A DNA stretch of 64,000 bases, taken from Nectonema munidae (lineage: Eukaryota > Nematomorpha > Nectonematoida > Nectonematidae). Under the pieces are notes generated by a model. That model saw only the letters and a list, made by a program, of their open reading frames with translations. It was not told the DNA's origin and searched no databases. Positions 51,965 to 63,946 of the stretch are shown here, one piece after another. Location: positions 744,001 through 808,000 of the forward strand of contig JAUIRK010000121.1 in the NCBI GenBank assembly GCA_030549495.1. The letters run 5' to 3'. The position numbers and the translations under genes were made by a program. Every line of letters begins with the position of its first letter. Position 1 is the first letter of the stretch.

Positions 51965-54900
51965 CTATTGAAGTACAAAAGGATCATTTAAAATATAACA
52001 AAATAACATTAAAACTATTCAAATAAAATTTAAAATTTATGTGAATCTGCAAAGATTAAAAATGTCAAGAATAACACCACAGGGTACCTTTAGCATGAGT
52101 AAGGTTGGTTAGATTCGATAACTACGGCACAATTGTGCTTTCTCGATGAAACCCCCCCTCCCCATGTCACTTTACCATAGCAGATATATTGGAAATACTG
52201 ATATTTTTATAGTATATCTTAAAACTTACCCAACAAGTTTAAATTCATATTGATAGTAAAATTCTGAGTTGTAAAGCATTGAGAAGTCAATAGTAAAAGT
52301 GTTTAATGTTTTCACGATTAAAGGAAGTTCCTTTTACGAATATCAGTTTCTTTTCCAAAAAAAATAAATTAAAAAAGATGCATCATATTTTATCTTTCTA
52401 ATACATATCAACATTTTGGAGACAAAATTGTACATTAGTATTTTTATATTTTTATAAGGCATTTTTATGGTGAAAAGTAAAAAAATGTTTACGATTTTCC
52501 ATTTACTGTGAATCGTTCACAATCTTGTTATTGAAAATATATCGAAAAATACTACATCACAATTTGCTTTGCCCGATTTAAACAATAAAAATACTCTTTG
52601 AGGATCTAATATTTATTTGAAAAAAGTTAAATTTTATATGGATGCATTTTTTACTTACATTACATTATATATAGAAAATGATAGACATTTTTTTATATAT
52701 AAATTCAGACAAAATTGACATTATCAGGGTGTTGACTAGACCTTATACTAGTCATGAGACGACGCTTCCTAATTGAGGCTAGGATCTTTAACAATTTAAA
52801 GAAAACCCTAATCCGTTTGCGATTCATATCCCAATCCCTATCTGATGGCCCAATCAGAAATTCCTGGTTAACACACTGATCATGTGTACATACTTCTAAG
52901 ATAAAAACTTATGCAAAGATATTTTTAAATATCTTTTTTTGTTAACTCTTATCACACTCACTATTAAGCAAATAAGTTTCACAACCACTAATGACTTAAA
53001 AATGAATATATTTATCAATCCATTAAATTATGTTTGTGTGGCATGTATACGACAATGCTTTTGATATTTTAATAATTGTTAGTTAAAATTTTGTTATTTC
53101 CAGAATTTCAACTAAAGGAGTTGCATTAGCTCGATGGATTTAAGTTTGATTCCTTTAATCTACTGCCAATTTTCTCTATTTTCAAAACATAAATGTTTTG
53201 GTTTGTTCTAAATCTCTTTATATTGTTTAGGTGTATTCACTTTTTATATATTACAATTAGCTTTTTAGTATCAATGGCTGTTATATGAAGTTTAGAACAT
53301 ATAAATATAGAGATTAATATCAGTATTCCCGTTTATATCACAGGCGATTGTGGTCTTGGGCATATTCGCTATATAAATAGTTTGAAAAACATTTGGAATT
53401 TCAAATATCTCACTTACTTGAAGCTTCCAGTTTATCTGGAAAAAATGTCAATTTTCAGAGCTGTTAATATACTTCGTGTGGTTAATTCCCACATTCTGAC
53501 AGATGGTAAAATTCATACCCTTCAAAAATGATATTTACTAATTGAAGCCAAGTTTATGCGATGTATTTATCAATCCGTAAATGTCATGACAGTTTAGGTG
53601 ATTAATGTACTCTACAAACGGTAAAATAAATAAGTTCACAGCCACGCATAAGAAACTGATGATTCATTTACTAATATGCGCAATGTCATTTTCATGAATC
53701 ACCATGTTTCAAGACGGCAAAAAGAAGATTCCCATCACCGCTGTTAAGGATGGTGGAAGTTAGACCCACAGATTTGCAAAACTATAGAGAGGAATAGAAG
53801 GTTAAGACACCGTCGTCAAGAAATACGAAATCCCCCAAACCTTTTGTCAATGTATCAAGAATTCCGAAAAGATAAAAATATGTCTATACTTTTGGGCGAC
53901 AGAGAAAGAAGAAGGAGATATATACTATGTTTAAAAACAGATAGAGAACTAGAATAACGTAGTGTCTAGACCCTATCTTACCTTTAAAGCATGGGAGTTC
54001 GCTTTCTCAGCTGAGCAATGAGTTCAACTGTATTAATAATGGGTAGATCGAACCGTTCAAACAGTGTCACATCATGTTTATTAAACATATTTGTGGCCAA
54101 TCAAAAGGCATTAATGAGAAAGTTGTGTTCTGTGCAGAATCTCTTGAGTAAATACAGTCCCCGTGAGGTGTTTAATGCGGATGAAACTGGAATGCTTTTC
54201 TGCCTACTACCCGAAATGCCATGGTGGCGAAACGGAAAAGAGCGTCTACCGGTTATAGTTTGGGCTAATATGGTGGGTTATGAAAAGCTACCTCTTATTG
54301 TTTAGGGTAGTCAAAAACCTGAGCTAATTTTTTAGCTCACCGAAAAGTCACCAAGCCACCATAGGGAACCTAAAAATTCATTACAGAAAACAAGTCATCC
54401 TGAAATAGTTAAAGGCGATAAAAAAGAGAACAGAACTACAAATCAACGTATTGGATGCTCTGAAGATGTTAAAGAGTGTTAGGGACAAAGCCAAGAAAAC
54501 AAGAATCCATGACTGTTTCGGAAAGACGAAATTCACCAGAACTAACGCTCAAACAACGGAACAAGATTTTAAACATCTTGAAAACGACACCCACCTAGCT
54601 TTCATTCGCTTCACTGTCCTTTGATCATCATATGCCAAGGATGAACCTCAACACAGTCGAGTCATTGATATAGAAAGGCGAATCTGATTGGCCTAGGAAG
54701 AAGCCTTAGATGCAGTGGTTTTACTAGGCTGGATCGAGATACCTGTTTCCAGCACTATAGAGAATCGAAGGCCGTCATTATATAGACGAATAAAGATCTT
54801 AACTGCAGCAACATACCTGAATCACACACTCATTTTGTATAATAAAGGTGACAGAAATGTATAGTTATTGTTATTTAGCATCTATTTTTAGTGTATGAAT

Positions 54901-57900
54901 TTGTTATGCGTACTTCATTGGTAAATGATATATTGTGCTAAATAAAATAAACAAATGCTCTTCTTCAAATCAATTTTTTGTTTCTTATTTGATAAGTTCT
55001 TTTACAAGGCAAGTGCTATACTCTGTTCAAGCTTGATGTAAAAGGTAAGGATGGATAATGCAAAGTTGTATTTTTAAGAAGATAAAACACAATATTTAAT
55101 ATACAGGATTTATTATGTATTTTATGCATATTATTTTATTTAATCCTAAGGGTGACCATTCTTCCCTAAGTTGTTTATTATTTTACTGTATAAATGTGAT
55201 TCATGATGTAGTGAATGGTACTTAATGGCGGTGATTAAGAGTTAAAAAAAGTATACAAAAATAAATATAAAAAAGTTATTATAAAAAGAAGAATAAACAC
55301 GATTAAAAAAAGAAAATAAACTCAACTTTTAGATTTTTTTAGAAAATTTGATTTCCTGACTTGTTTTTAACTAAAAAGACGCCATAAAAATAAGGAAAGG
55401 GAAATTTTTTCACAAAGAAAACGGTAACCTTCGTTATGGGACATTCAAAAGAAATAAAGAAAAAATTGTTGTGAATAAAAAATTTACTTCTCATAAGTGC
55501 TGTTAAAAAGGAAGTTCTTGAATATTTGAGTATAAAGGCTGTCAGAGAACGCAATCAAATATTGCTCAGAAAATTCAAAGTCAAAAGAAAATTGCTCGAG
55601 AAGAAAATTGACGCACTCAAGGAATGCGTGAAAAATAGGACAAAATGACTTTTGATCTAAAAGTTGAAATCTCAATAAAAAAATTAATGGTACAAAAATA
55701 TAAATATACCTTGTGAAGTATCTTTAGCTATCAGGTTAAGCGTGTCAGCAAACGGATGACACGAAGCTACCCATTCTTTCTGAATTAAAGACTGGAAGCC
55801 TTGGATCGTTCGGAAGTAGGGGTCGAGTAATATTAAAACGAGAGAGGAAATTAAGGGAGAAAAAAGGCAGCCATCTTTTTCCAATAAGACCGTACTTCGA
55901 CGCTCATTCACGATGAAGTAAGCCACCTTACTCGCTGTTACCAGGAAAGACTTAAGGGATTGAAGCCAGTTCGTAGATTCTAATTGTGAGAGCCAAGAAG
56001 TTTCTTTCTTTTTCAAGTGCTAATCAATGCAATATTGGAAAAATTTTAGCCAAACACGATAATAAAAATAAAACGAGAAAAATCTCAAATAAAAAGTTTC
56101 TAGATTCGATCTAGAAACCTTGTTTCCTGCGCAATTCAGAGGCGAGATAAAAAGGCAAGAAAAACTTTAAAGTGATTCATAAAAAAAATAACTCTTTAGT
56201 TAGACCCTGATTATGAACCGCTATACCACAAAGACTTGACGTTCTAAACAAGCAAACTTATACTAAGATTCGAAAGCAACAAGTATATAAAACTGACACA
56301 AAAAGGCTAAACTACTTGGAGAAATATCAAAAATCTTATCATTTTCCTATTTTTTGTCCATCACGTAGTAGCGAAAAAGGTTATACATAGAAAAAAATTT
56401 TATTCTAGTAAATTTGTAACAAGTATCCAAGGAATGACTTTGATGCAAAACTTAACTCTTTTCACGATGATCGGGATAGCTTTTTTTCTGATTTTAATAA
56501 TATTATATCATGTAAAATTTCTGAATCTACAATCGTTGTGAAATCTCACAAGAGTAATAAATATAAGACCTCTTTGAATCCTTGGATGAACTTAGACTTA
56601 CTTCAGTTAATTCAGAAAAAAGATTCTTTCTATAAATTATTAAGGGAGTCAGAAGAGAAGAACTACTTTCAAGTCAAAATAAATTTTTGTTTCTCTAAGA
56701 AATAAAATAAAATCAAATCTATAACTCAGAATAGAATATATTTTAAAAAAAAAATAATAAATGTATTTTATTAGATTTTATTAAATGTTAAATCTATAAC
56801 TAATGTCTTTAGCAATAGTTTTATTAAACCAAAATTAAAGTGTGCGGTTATTAGTAAAAATATATGGCAAAGAACCGATACTTTTTTTAAGCTTACTCAA
56901 TTTTAGCATGAATGACATTCCTTTGACTATAAATAAAATGAAAAATAAATATGGATTTCGATAGTTAATATTAAACTTGTTGTGCGATTTTTAAAAAAAA
57001 TACATACTAATCAGACTTAACTCCTGTATTTCTCATTCTCTTTTTCCATCTGTTTTCAAATATACAAAAGCTATTCCAATTTTTAAAAAAGGTATTAAAT
57101 TTGATCTCTCTAATTACAGACCCATAAGCATTACTTTATCCTTGTCTAAAATATTTGAATACTTTTACATTAGCAAATTTTCAAATATTTATTGAGAATA
57201 ATATTATTTATGAAAAGCAGTTTGGATTCAGAAACCAGCACTCAACTATCTTACTTCATTTGATCTTTGTTGATAAAGTTACTGAATTTTTAGATAATAA
57301 GTTTTCTCTAGTATCCATTTTTTGGACCTATCAAAGGCTTTTCATTCGATACCGCACTGTAGACCTTTTCATAAACGTGGTCTTTACGGATTTGATTCTG
57401 CATTTTGTAATCTGCTTACTTATCTCGAGTCAAGATATCAATCGGTATTTGTTAATCAAACATCATCTGATTTTAAAATGATTGAATCTGGAATTCCTCG
57501 AGGCTCGGTCCTTGTGCCTATATTGTTCTTGATTTCCTTAAATGACATTTCTGACGATTGTATTGGCAATGATTTGTTAATTTACGCTTGTTCCTTTTAA
57601 AGAGCACTTTTCACTTGATTGTTTTAATTTAGTTTTAAAGTGGTTGCAAGACAATTCTCTAGAAGTTAACTTAAAAAAGGCAAAGCGATGTATTTCTCCA
57701 ATAGTGCCTGACTTGTTTTTAACTAAAAAGACGCCATAAAAATAAGTAAAGGGAAATTTTTTCACAAAGAAAACGGTAACCTTCGATATGGGACATTCAA
57801 AAGAAATAAAGAAAAAATTGTTGTGAATAAAAAAACTTTGAATTTTCTGAGCAATATTTGATTGCGTTCTCTGACAGCCTTTATACTCAAATATTCAAGA

Positions 57901-60900
57901 ACTTCCTTTTTAACAGCACTTATGAGAAGTAAATTTTTTATTCACAACAATTTTTTCTTTATTTCTTTTGAATGTCCCATAACGAAGGTTACCGTTTTCT
58001 TTGTGAAAAAATTTCCCTTTCCTTATTTTTATGGCGTCTTTTTAGTTAAAAACAAGTCAGGCACTATTGGAGAAATACATCGCTTTGCCTTTTTACCACT
58101 AGAAAGACCGATCTTATGATTGAATTCGTTGACCAATTTCACTAAATTAAATTGGAATGCACATTATTATTTTTTTCTTTCTATTTTGAATTTAGCTTTG
58201 AGTTAATTTTCCTCTTATAATTAAACGTCTACTGTATAAAGCACTTTTTGTCCCTCATCTTCTTTATAGTATTGAAAATTGGGGATACACGAATAATGAA
58301 TCAGTTTTTATAACTCAGAAAAAGCTCTGCGAATTATTTTCAATAAACATTACTCTTCTCATACTTCAAACCTTTTTTATTATGCAAAAATACTAAAATT
58401 TACTGATTTGTACAAACTTAGAATTCCTTTATGATATCGAAATTTTTTAAAAATTATTTGCCTGTCCTTTTTCTGACTGATTTTTTTTCTCTAAGGTTAT
58501 ATCTTACTTTCTGAGGAACAGCTGTTCATTTATAATGCCTCGTTTTAGCTTGCGTAAATCCAAACTTTGTTTAAAATTCAAATCATGTAAACTATAGAAT
58601 TCTTTGTTTATTTATATTTTTGAGTCTAATGCTTCCTTACCTATAGTTTAAAAAAATTATTTGACTTTTTTCCTTCTGAATATGATATTAAATGTAACAT
58701 AAAAATTTTTTATTCTTGCTTTCATTCATAAATGTGTGTACTGCGTCTTTGCTTATTTTTATTTTTAAATACAAGATGGTTGTAGATTCAAGGAACTTTT
58801 TCGTCAACCATTTATACAAATAAGTATTTCTTATTTTTTCGCAATGTGATGTTTTGTAACATGTATTTTGTAATTTGTATTTGTATAAAAAATTCTTCTT
58901 CTTTTTAGGGTCTATACAATATACTCTCTTGATAATTTATAATTATATACAGCTTTGAACGCGTAACACGTAATATATTTAATTTTTTCAATAATCATGA
59001 CTACTTTTTAGAAAATGTCAATCAAAATTTTGTTTGATGAGCATATATCTAATAAAACCTTCAAATGTAAATATGTTATTATACTAAATCGGCCATGCTG
59101 GTTTAATTTCTAGACTCATTTTTTACATTTAGGTTTCAAAATACCTATATGTGTCAATCAAATTTGAGATTTACTTCTAAAAATTGTCTGCAAAAACATT
59201 CCTTAAAATTTTACATAATATATATGTTTTATACTAAATCGGCCGTGTTGGTTTCATTTCTGGACTCATTTTTTGCATTTAGGATTTAAAAAGATTTACA
59301 AGTATCAATCTTTAGTTCTAAAATCTAGGTTTAGTTCTAAAATTTGTCTCCAAAAATATTGATTCAAATTTTACATGAAATATATGCTTTTATATCAAAT
59401 CGATCATGCTAGTTTCATTTCTGGTCTCAGTTTTCGCATTTAGAGGTTTTAAAATGTCTGCCAGTGTAAATCAAATTTGCGGTTTACGTCTGAAAACTAT
59501 CTCCAAAATTACTTTCTCTAATTTTACATAAAATATATGTTTTTATACCAAATCAACAATGCTAGTTTTATTTCTGAAATCAGTTTTTGCATTTAGAGGT
59601 TTTAAAATGCTGAAAGCAGGGTCGTATCAAGAGGGAAGAATAGAAGATGCTGGTTTAATTTTTGGACTCAGTTTTTATGGTTTTAAAATATCAGAAAGCT
59701 TCAATCAGATTTGCGATTTACTTATAGATACTGTCTTCAAAAATATTTTCAAAAAAATTTAATATCTCTTTCAAATAAAATATCTGTTTTTATACCAAAT
59801 CGATTATGTTATTTTATTTCTGTACTCCATTTTGGCTAATACGGGTAAAAAATATCTGGAAGTGTCAATTAAATTAGTGATGTATGCCTAAAAATAAATT
59901 CTGTAATTTTTTTAAAAAATCGTTATATATTGGTTATATAGTAAAGATATACTTCTTTTTTTTTTTGTATATTTTGACTTATAATACTTTCTTCAATCAT
60001 CTTGAGTATGAAATATTTATTTGAAAAAAAAACAAAATGTATTATAAAATCCTTTGAAGATTAGTATGAGAGAAGGAAACAGTCTGAAGAATTATGGATA
60101 TAATTTTTTTCAACTGTCTTAGTCCCCAAAATGGCTGACGTTGGTAAAGTTGTATATCATATACATTAATTATTTTAAATCTGATTTGTTAACTTTATAG
60201 ATTTAAATCTTTTATTTTTTCAAATTTATCTAATTAATTTTGTTTATAATTTTATATTTGGATGGTCATTTTTTTTATAGATTTTTCTCTGATTGCTTTT
60301 GATGAACATCTACTGCTCATATCACTTTATCTTATCTATACAGCACTCATCTCATTCCTACAACAAAAAAAATAAAAAGCCTACTCAAGAAATTTTTTTA
60401 TGCCACCAGTCACCGCCAGAAATAAAAAACGAAAAGACATTTTACTTCTGCTCATCTCTTCTTTTCAACTCCTTACCCAGATCCTTAAGAAATATCTCAT
60501 CCTACTCCAAATTTAAACAAGACCTGTTTATCCATCTACTCACTGAACACACTCATTAAAGCACTGTTCATAAGTATCAGTTCTATTCTCTTTATCATAT
60601 ATTACTATTCTTTTTTAACATATAAATATACTTACTATTTTCTCATTTTCCATTTGTTGTATTTACTTAGGCGATTCTTTCACTACAAACTTTTATTTGA
60701 TCCCAATAAAATTGATTTGATTTGAAGACAAATTGAAAAGAGAACGTGTGATCAAAAGAAATAATTTTAAAAAAGAAGTACAGTCATCCCTCGTTATTCG
60801 AGGTTTTTGCAAGGAAAATTTGAAATTATATGGAAAATTTGTTAATCTCTTGAAAAGTAATTTACGCACTACCCGCCAACCACACGTAGTTCACACGCAT

Positions 60901-63900
60901 CGTAGCATTTAGGGTGTCAACAACTCGGTAGCTCTCTACTTGCAAACACTCATTTTTTATATTTTTGTCTTACTTTAGCTCCAGCTTATGACTCCTGTAT
61001 TAAAATCTATGTCATCCAAGAAGAATAAAGTCATGAAGCAAAAAGTGGCACAAGTTACGCAGCTTGCGGACGTGAATTTAAATTAAATGAGTCCTCAATA
61101 AAAACAATTAAAAGTCTGAAAAGTTGATAAGAAATGTAGCAACTGCAAAAGTGACTCAGCATCTAATAGATCTTAAGGCATTAAATATTAGGATTGAGGA
61201 TTTGAACAGAAGATCCATTCCTGTGAACGCCCAAGCAATAAAAAAAAAAGGCAGCCAAACTGTAGGAATATTACAGCCAAAATGCAGAAAATTCCTCATT
61301 TAAAGCAAGTAAGATCTTCGATCATGGTGGCAAAACTATAACCTAGCACATTGTTTGAAGATTATAAAAGAAAGCCTCGGCGAATTAGGTGAAAGATGCG
61401 CGAATTCATCTTGGAAGAAGCTTTGGCCTTCAGTTGTGAATGAATTCACTGGATTTCCAAGTGATGATCCAGATGTTTTTGAGATTAAATTTATAGCAAG
61501 AGGTGTCAGGGGAGAAGGATTTGATGAAACGAAGGAAGAATAAATTCGCGAAGAGTTGTTGGGAGAAAAGGGAGAAGAATTGACCAATGAAGAGTTGAAT
61601 GATTTATTAAACGATGAGGAAGTGGAAAAGGAAGAAGATCAGACAAGAGGAGTCAATTCCTGAGACATGGACTTTAGTGAAATTGGAAGAAGTTCAGAGG
61701 GCTTGGAAACATCTTGAATCATTGATTCCCCAATATGATCCCTCTCAATAACATTTTTTGCTAAAAACAAATTTGAAGAAGGCATATCTCCTTATATGGA
61801 GATTATGAAAGAAAAGAGCACGCTCATAACTTCCAATCACCATGTTTATAAAGCAGACCTCTAGACGTGCGGTGCAGTCTATAGAGCCAGTGCCACTTCT
61901 TCTCTGGGTTTTTAGCATCAAAAGAAGCCGCAGACATCTAGAGGTCGTCTTCAATTGATGAGGACTTAAGAGTGATAAAAGATATCTAGTATTTTGTTTA
62001 TGGTGTTATTGTTTATCTATATTCATGCTATTTTTTAATAAAATCTTTAACATGATATGTTCAATTAAACATTTAAAGAGTGATTGTTAAAAAAAAAATT
62101 TTTTTTAACTTTTAATTTTTTTTATTATTTATTGGTTAATAAATGTTTTTTTTGTTAATTGTTTTTCAAGTACAAATATAGTATTTTTTGTTATGTTTAT
62201 ATTAAATTTGGATATTAGCAATGAAGTGAAAGGGCAAGATATGATCATAAATAGAAGAAATTTCAAGCATATAAGTATGAGTAGTGAAACATGTCGGTAG
62301 TAAAGTATGATTCAACTGTGAGTAGAGGTAGAGTGAAGGCACACTAGTGCGAGATTTACGCGGTGATACCCCGTAGATTTATCAATGGTCTCAAAAACTA
62401 GTATTCGCGGAGTTTTTGAGAACGTAACCCCCGCGAATAACGAGGGATGACTGTATGTATCTTGACCAAATGGAAGATCTACCATGTTCTAATTAACTAG
62501 AAAGTGGTGCATTGATTTAATATTGGTTGCTTCAAAAAAGATTTTGATCGTAAAAAAGTTCCTCTTTTGGAAATTAAAAATCTTAAATTTATAGCTTATC
62601 AGCTAAGATTACAATTATCATTTCACTAAGATGGGTAGGAAATCTGAAAATTTTGAATAGATCAGAGTTATCAAAACTGTCTCACATGCCAATATGTGGA
62701 GATTTAGTCCCTATCAAGATAATTTTAAATCTAAATTGAATGTGTCCATCTTTTTCCTTTTGTGGGAAAGCGAGAATCTTTTAGATGAAGAAGGTGGAAA
62801 ACTTTTTGTAAAAGTCTAAATTTTAAAGTGTTTCTTTATTTCATCTTCCATTCAACACGGTGTTCGTGAGATCACGGATATTATCGAAGGAACAATGGCG
62901 AAAGAATAAAATTGTCAATTCACATTTGTACTGACTAATATTGTGATCTTATATATTTTTAACCTTCTTTTCCTTTAATAGATTCTTTCTCCTTTTTCTA
63001 TATTACATTTTTACTTTGTAATTTTAATAGTAGGGATCTTTAAGAGATTTAAATATTATCTATCAATTTAATATTTACATAAGTCTATTAAAATTTTTTT
63101 TTGTAAAAATACTTATAAGTTGATATAACTTAATAAAATTTTTAATTCTTCGCACCTAAAAGTTCACACTCTAACTAACACCCTCACATTTATGGTCTAA
63201 CCGGTGCGCAGTTGTAAAATGCTATCGCGAAATATGTCAACACCTCGGCTCGCCCTTAAAGCACAAACAAAATGAAACTGCCTCATTTATCTCTTAGTCC
63301 CAATTGAAAGCGTACTTATAGAGTCAGCAGTTCCATAGGATGAGTCGTATTACACTTCTGCGAAAGTGCAAAGAAACTTGAAGACGTATCTTATGTGAGT
63401 ACTTTTGAAGGGAAGTGTTGGCTTTTTAAATTTTTGCAATGACAGATTACGCTTTAAATCATTTTTTGTACGCCAACGACTATAACTCAATACTTTTTAA
63501 GTGAAACAATTTTAAACAATAAGATATAATTTGTAAGAAAATGCTTAGATACATAAAATTAGACAAGAGTAGGAGTATGCCTCTAAAAAAGTTGGTAATT
63601 TCAGGTCAGAAAGACAGGATTTGGCTAGGTCAATATTAGACGCTGACTCAAACCAATGAAGAAATACTAATCAGCCACCAACACCAACGCAGACAATACA
63701 AAAATAAAGAACACAAGCAAAAAAGTTACCTTTGACTGATCTTCATTTAGGCATAAGGAGCGTAACTTCGCAAAAGATTTACACATTTCTTCGAGTGACG
63801 GGCAGACCCTATCTAAGTGTACAATGAATGGAAATTTTTTAGAAGGATGTGAATGCTGTATTGCGTCCAGAAAGGAGTTTAAGTTTGCTTTGTGCATTTC

Positions 63901-63946
63901 ACTTTCTGATACGATATTTGCACTTCGTACCAATGAAGCACCGTGT
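51325..63946 (-). CDS. MTMR10/MTMR12-like myotubularin pseudophosphatase; 3' four exons
   Basis: Myotubularins are PI3P/PI(3,5)P2 3-phosphatases; the MTMR10/12 branch is catalytically dead and acts as an adaptor. Exons: 63946-63730, 56019-55710, 55656-55488, 51964-51325, all GT-AG and in phase, ending in a stop. Readable parts: HGASLVRSANIV...SFLDAI; SWLSQLESTNWLQSL; the former active-site loop VLLEKDGCLFSPLISSLV, where Cys and Arg of the CX5R signature are replaced by Glu and Phe; DPYFRTIQGFQSLIQKEWV; IFHAFLECVN...FEFSEQYLIAFSDS...FLFNS; SVWDWQRQYSF; and STVHFKLWHSYYFR. The QKEWV and FLFNS motifs and the SVWDW...IKLW..CYFRW tail point to MTMR10/12. A heptad-rich segment (LSQRVSRLERRLEK) follows. 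The N-terminal exons lie beyond 64000. Confidence 0.92.
51965..53699. other. MTMR intron, 3' part
   Basis: AT-rich sequence between the last MTMR exon and the Tigger relic. A run of C (near 52150) is the only compositional oddity. Nothing coding. Confidence 0.5.
53700..54840 (+). mobile_element. Tigger/pogo transposase relic in the MTMR intron
   Basis: VVKKYEIPQTFCQCIKNSEKI (CENP-B-type HTH) near 53800-53870, YSPREVFNADETGMLFCLLP near 54155-54215, a DDE-region block ERLPVIVWANMVGYEKLPL near 54242-54298, then TELQINVLDALKMLK near 54430. The order matches Tigger transposases. Antisense to the host gene. Broken by stops and frame changes. Confidence 0.75.
55488..56019 (-). CDS. MTMR10/12-like exons 56019-55710 and 55656-55488
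   Basis: These hold the degenerate active-site region and the conserved helices after it. The 53-nt intron 55709-55657 (GTATAT...TTTTAG) splits an aspartate codon. Loss of the catalytic Cys and Arg is seen directly. The 3' end of the second exon is duplicated in inverted form at 57836-58057. Confidence 0.92.
56390..58930 (+). mobile_element. LINE (CR1/Jockey-type) relic, RT domain, broken by an inverted duplication
   Basis: Plus-strand RT blocks: FPSVFKYTKAIPIFKKG and NYRPISITLSLSKIFE (57045-57160), EKQFGFRNQHST (57210), LDLSKAFHSIPH (57325), SGIPRGSVLVPILFLISLNDI (57487-57550), LKWLQDNSLEVNLKKAKRC (57635-57690), and after a 400-bp interruption EKALRIIFNKHYSSHTSNLFYYAKIL...DLYKLRIP (58320-58430). 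The YADD region is degenerate. 5'-truncated; no clear poly(A). Many stops. Confidence 0.8.
57678..58090. repeat. Inverted duplication carrying MTMR exon and intron sequence
   Basis: Arms at about 57678-57832 and 57935-58090 are nearly perfect inverted repeats; the spacer (57833-57934) is not repeated within the hairpin. The right arm plus spacer (about 57836-58057) is the reverse complement of 55358-55578, which spans the 3' end of an MTMR exon and its intron. The outer ends of the arms continue into the LINE sequence (ATGTATTTCTCCAATAG). Confidence 0.92.
58985..59960 (+). repeat. About 155-bp satellite, block 2
   Basis: About six diverged units, spacing about 150-161 bp (one short, about 90). 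Each unit contains ATATATGTTTT-ATACTAAATCG, TTTCATTTCTGGACTCA, GCATTTAGAGGTTTTAAAATG, a GTCAATC-like segment and CTGAAAACT-like text. Same family as block 1 at 40270. Confidence 0.8.
60290..60725 (+). mobile_element. LINE 3' end
   Basis: FYFCSSLLFNSLPRSLRN...FKQDLFIHLL (60440-60540) is the typical end of a CR1/Jockey-like RT protein (.LWN.LP..IR....F...LK..L). About 160 bp of 3' UTR follow and end in an AATAAAATTGATTTGATTTG tail, a short-repeat LINE tail. Confidence 0.7.
60781..62453 (+). mobile_element. Tigger transposon, internally reduced, with TIRs and TA duplication
   Basis: Inverted ends CAGTCATCCCTCGTTATTCG (60781) and, inward from 62453, the same sequence, flanked by TA. Inside, the N-terminal MSSKKNKVMKQKVAQVTQ remnant (about 61012) and a C-terminal block (CLKIIKESLGEL...NSSWKKLWPSVVNEFTGF, 61350-61460; EELTNEELNDLL) are present, but the catalytic middle is missing. 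Non-autonomous. Located in the 7.7-kb MTMR intron. Confidence 0.9.
62454..63729. other. MTMR intron, 5' part
   Basis: A somewhat GC-richer patch at 63180-63380 has no readable frame or repeat match within the window. The remainder is AT-rich. Confidence 0.5.
63730..63946 (-). CDS. MTMR10/12-like exon
   Basis: Encodes HGASLVRSANIVSESE...LNSFLDAIQHS...SLEEMCKSFAKLRSLCL, matching the region before the active-site loop (NGCALLKMSAL...SFLDGI...SLQEIQSAYSKFKQL). It begins after TTGCAG and ends at AAAG|GTAAC in phase 0. It joins HLKKKETSWLSQL across a 7.7-kb intron. Confidence 0.88.

Noticed and set aside
56090-56240. tRNA-like A box (TGGTATAGCGGTT) and a B-box-like GATCGAATC on the minus strand
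   Set aside because: The boxes are more than 100 nt apart, the acceptor halves do not pair and the B-box part is a simple palindrome around TCTAGA. Not a credible tRNA gene.
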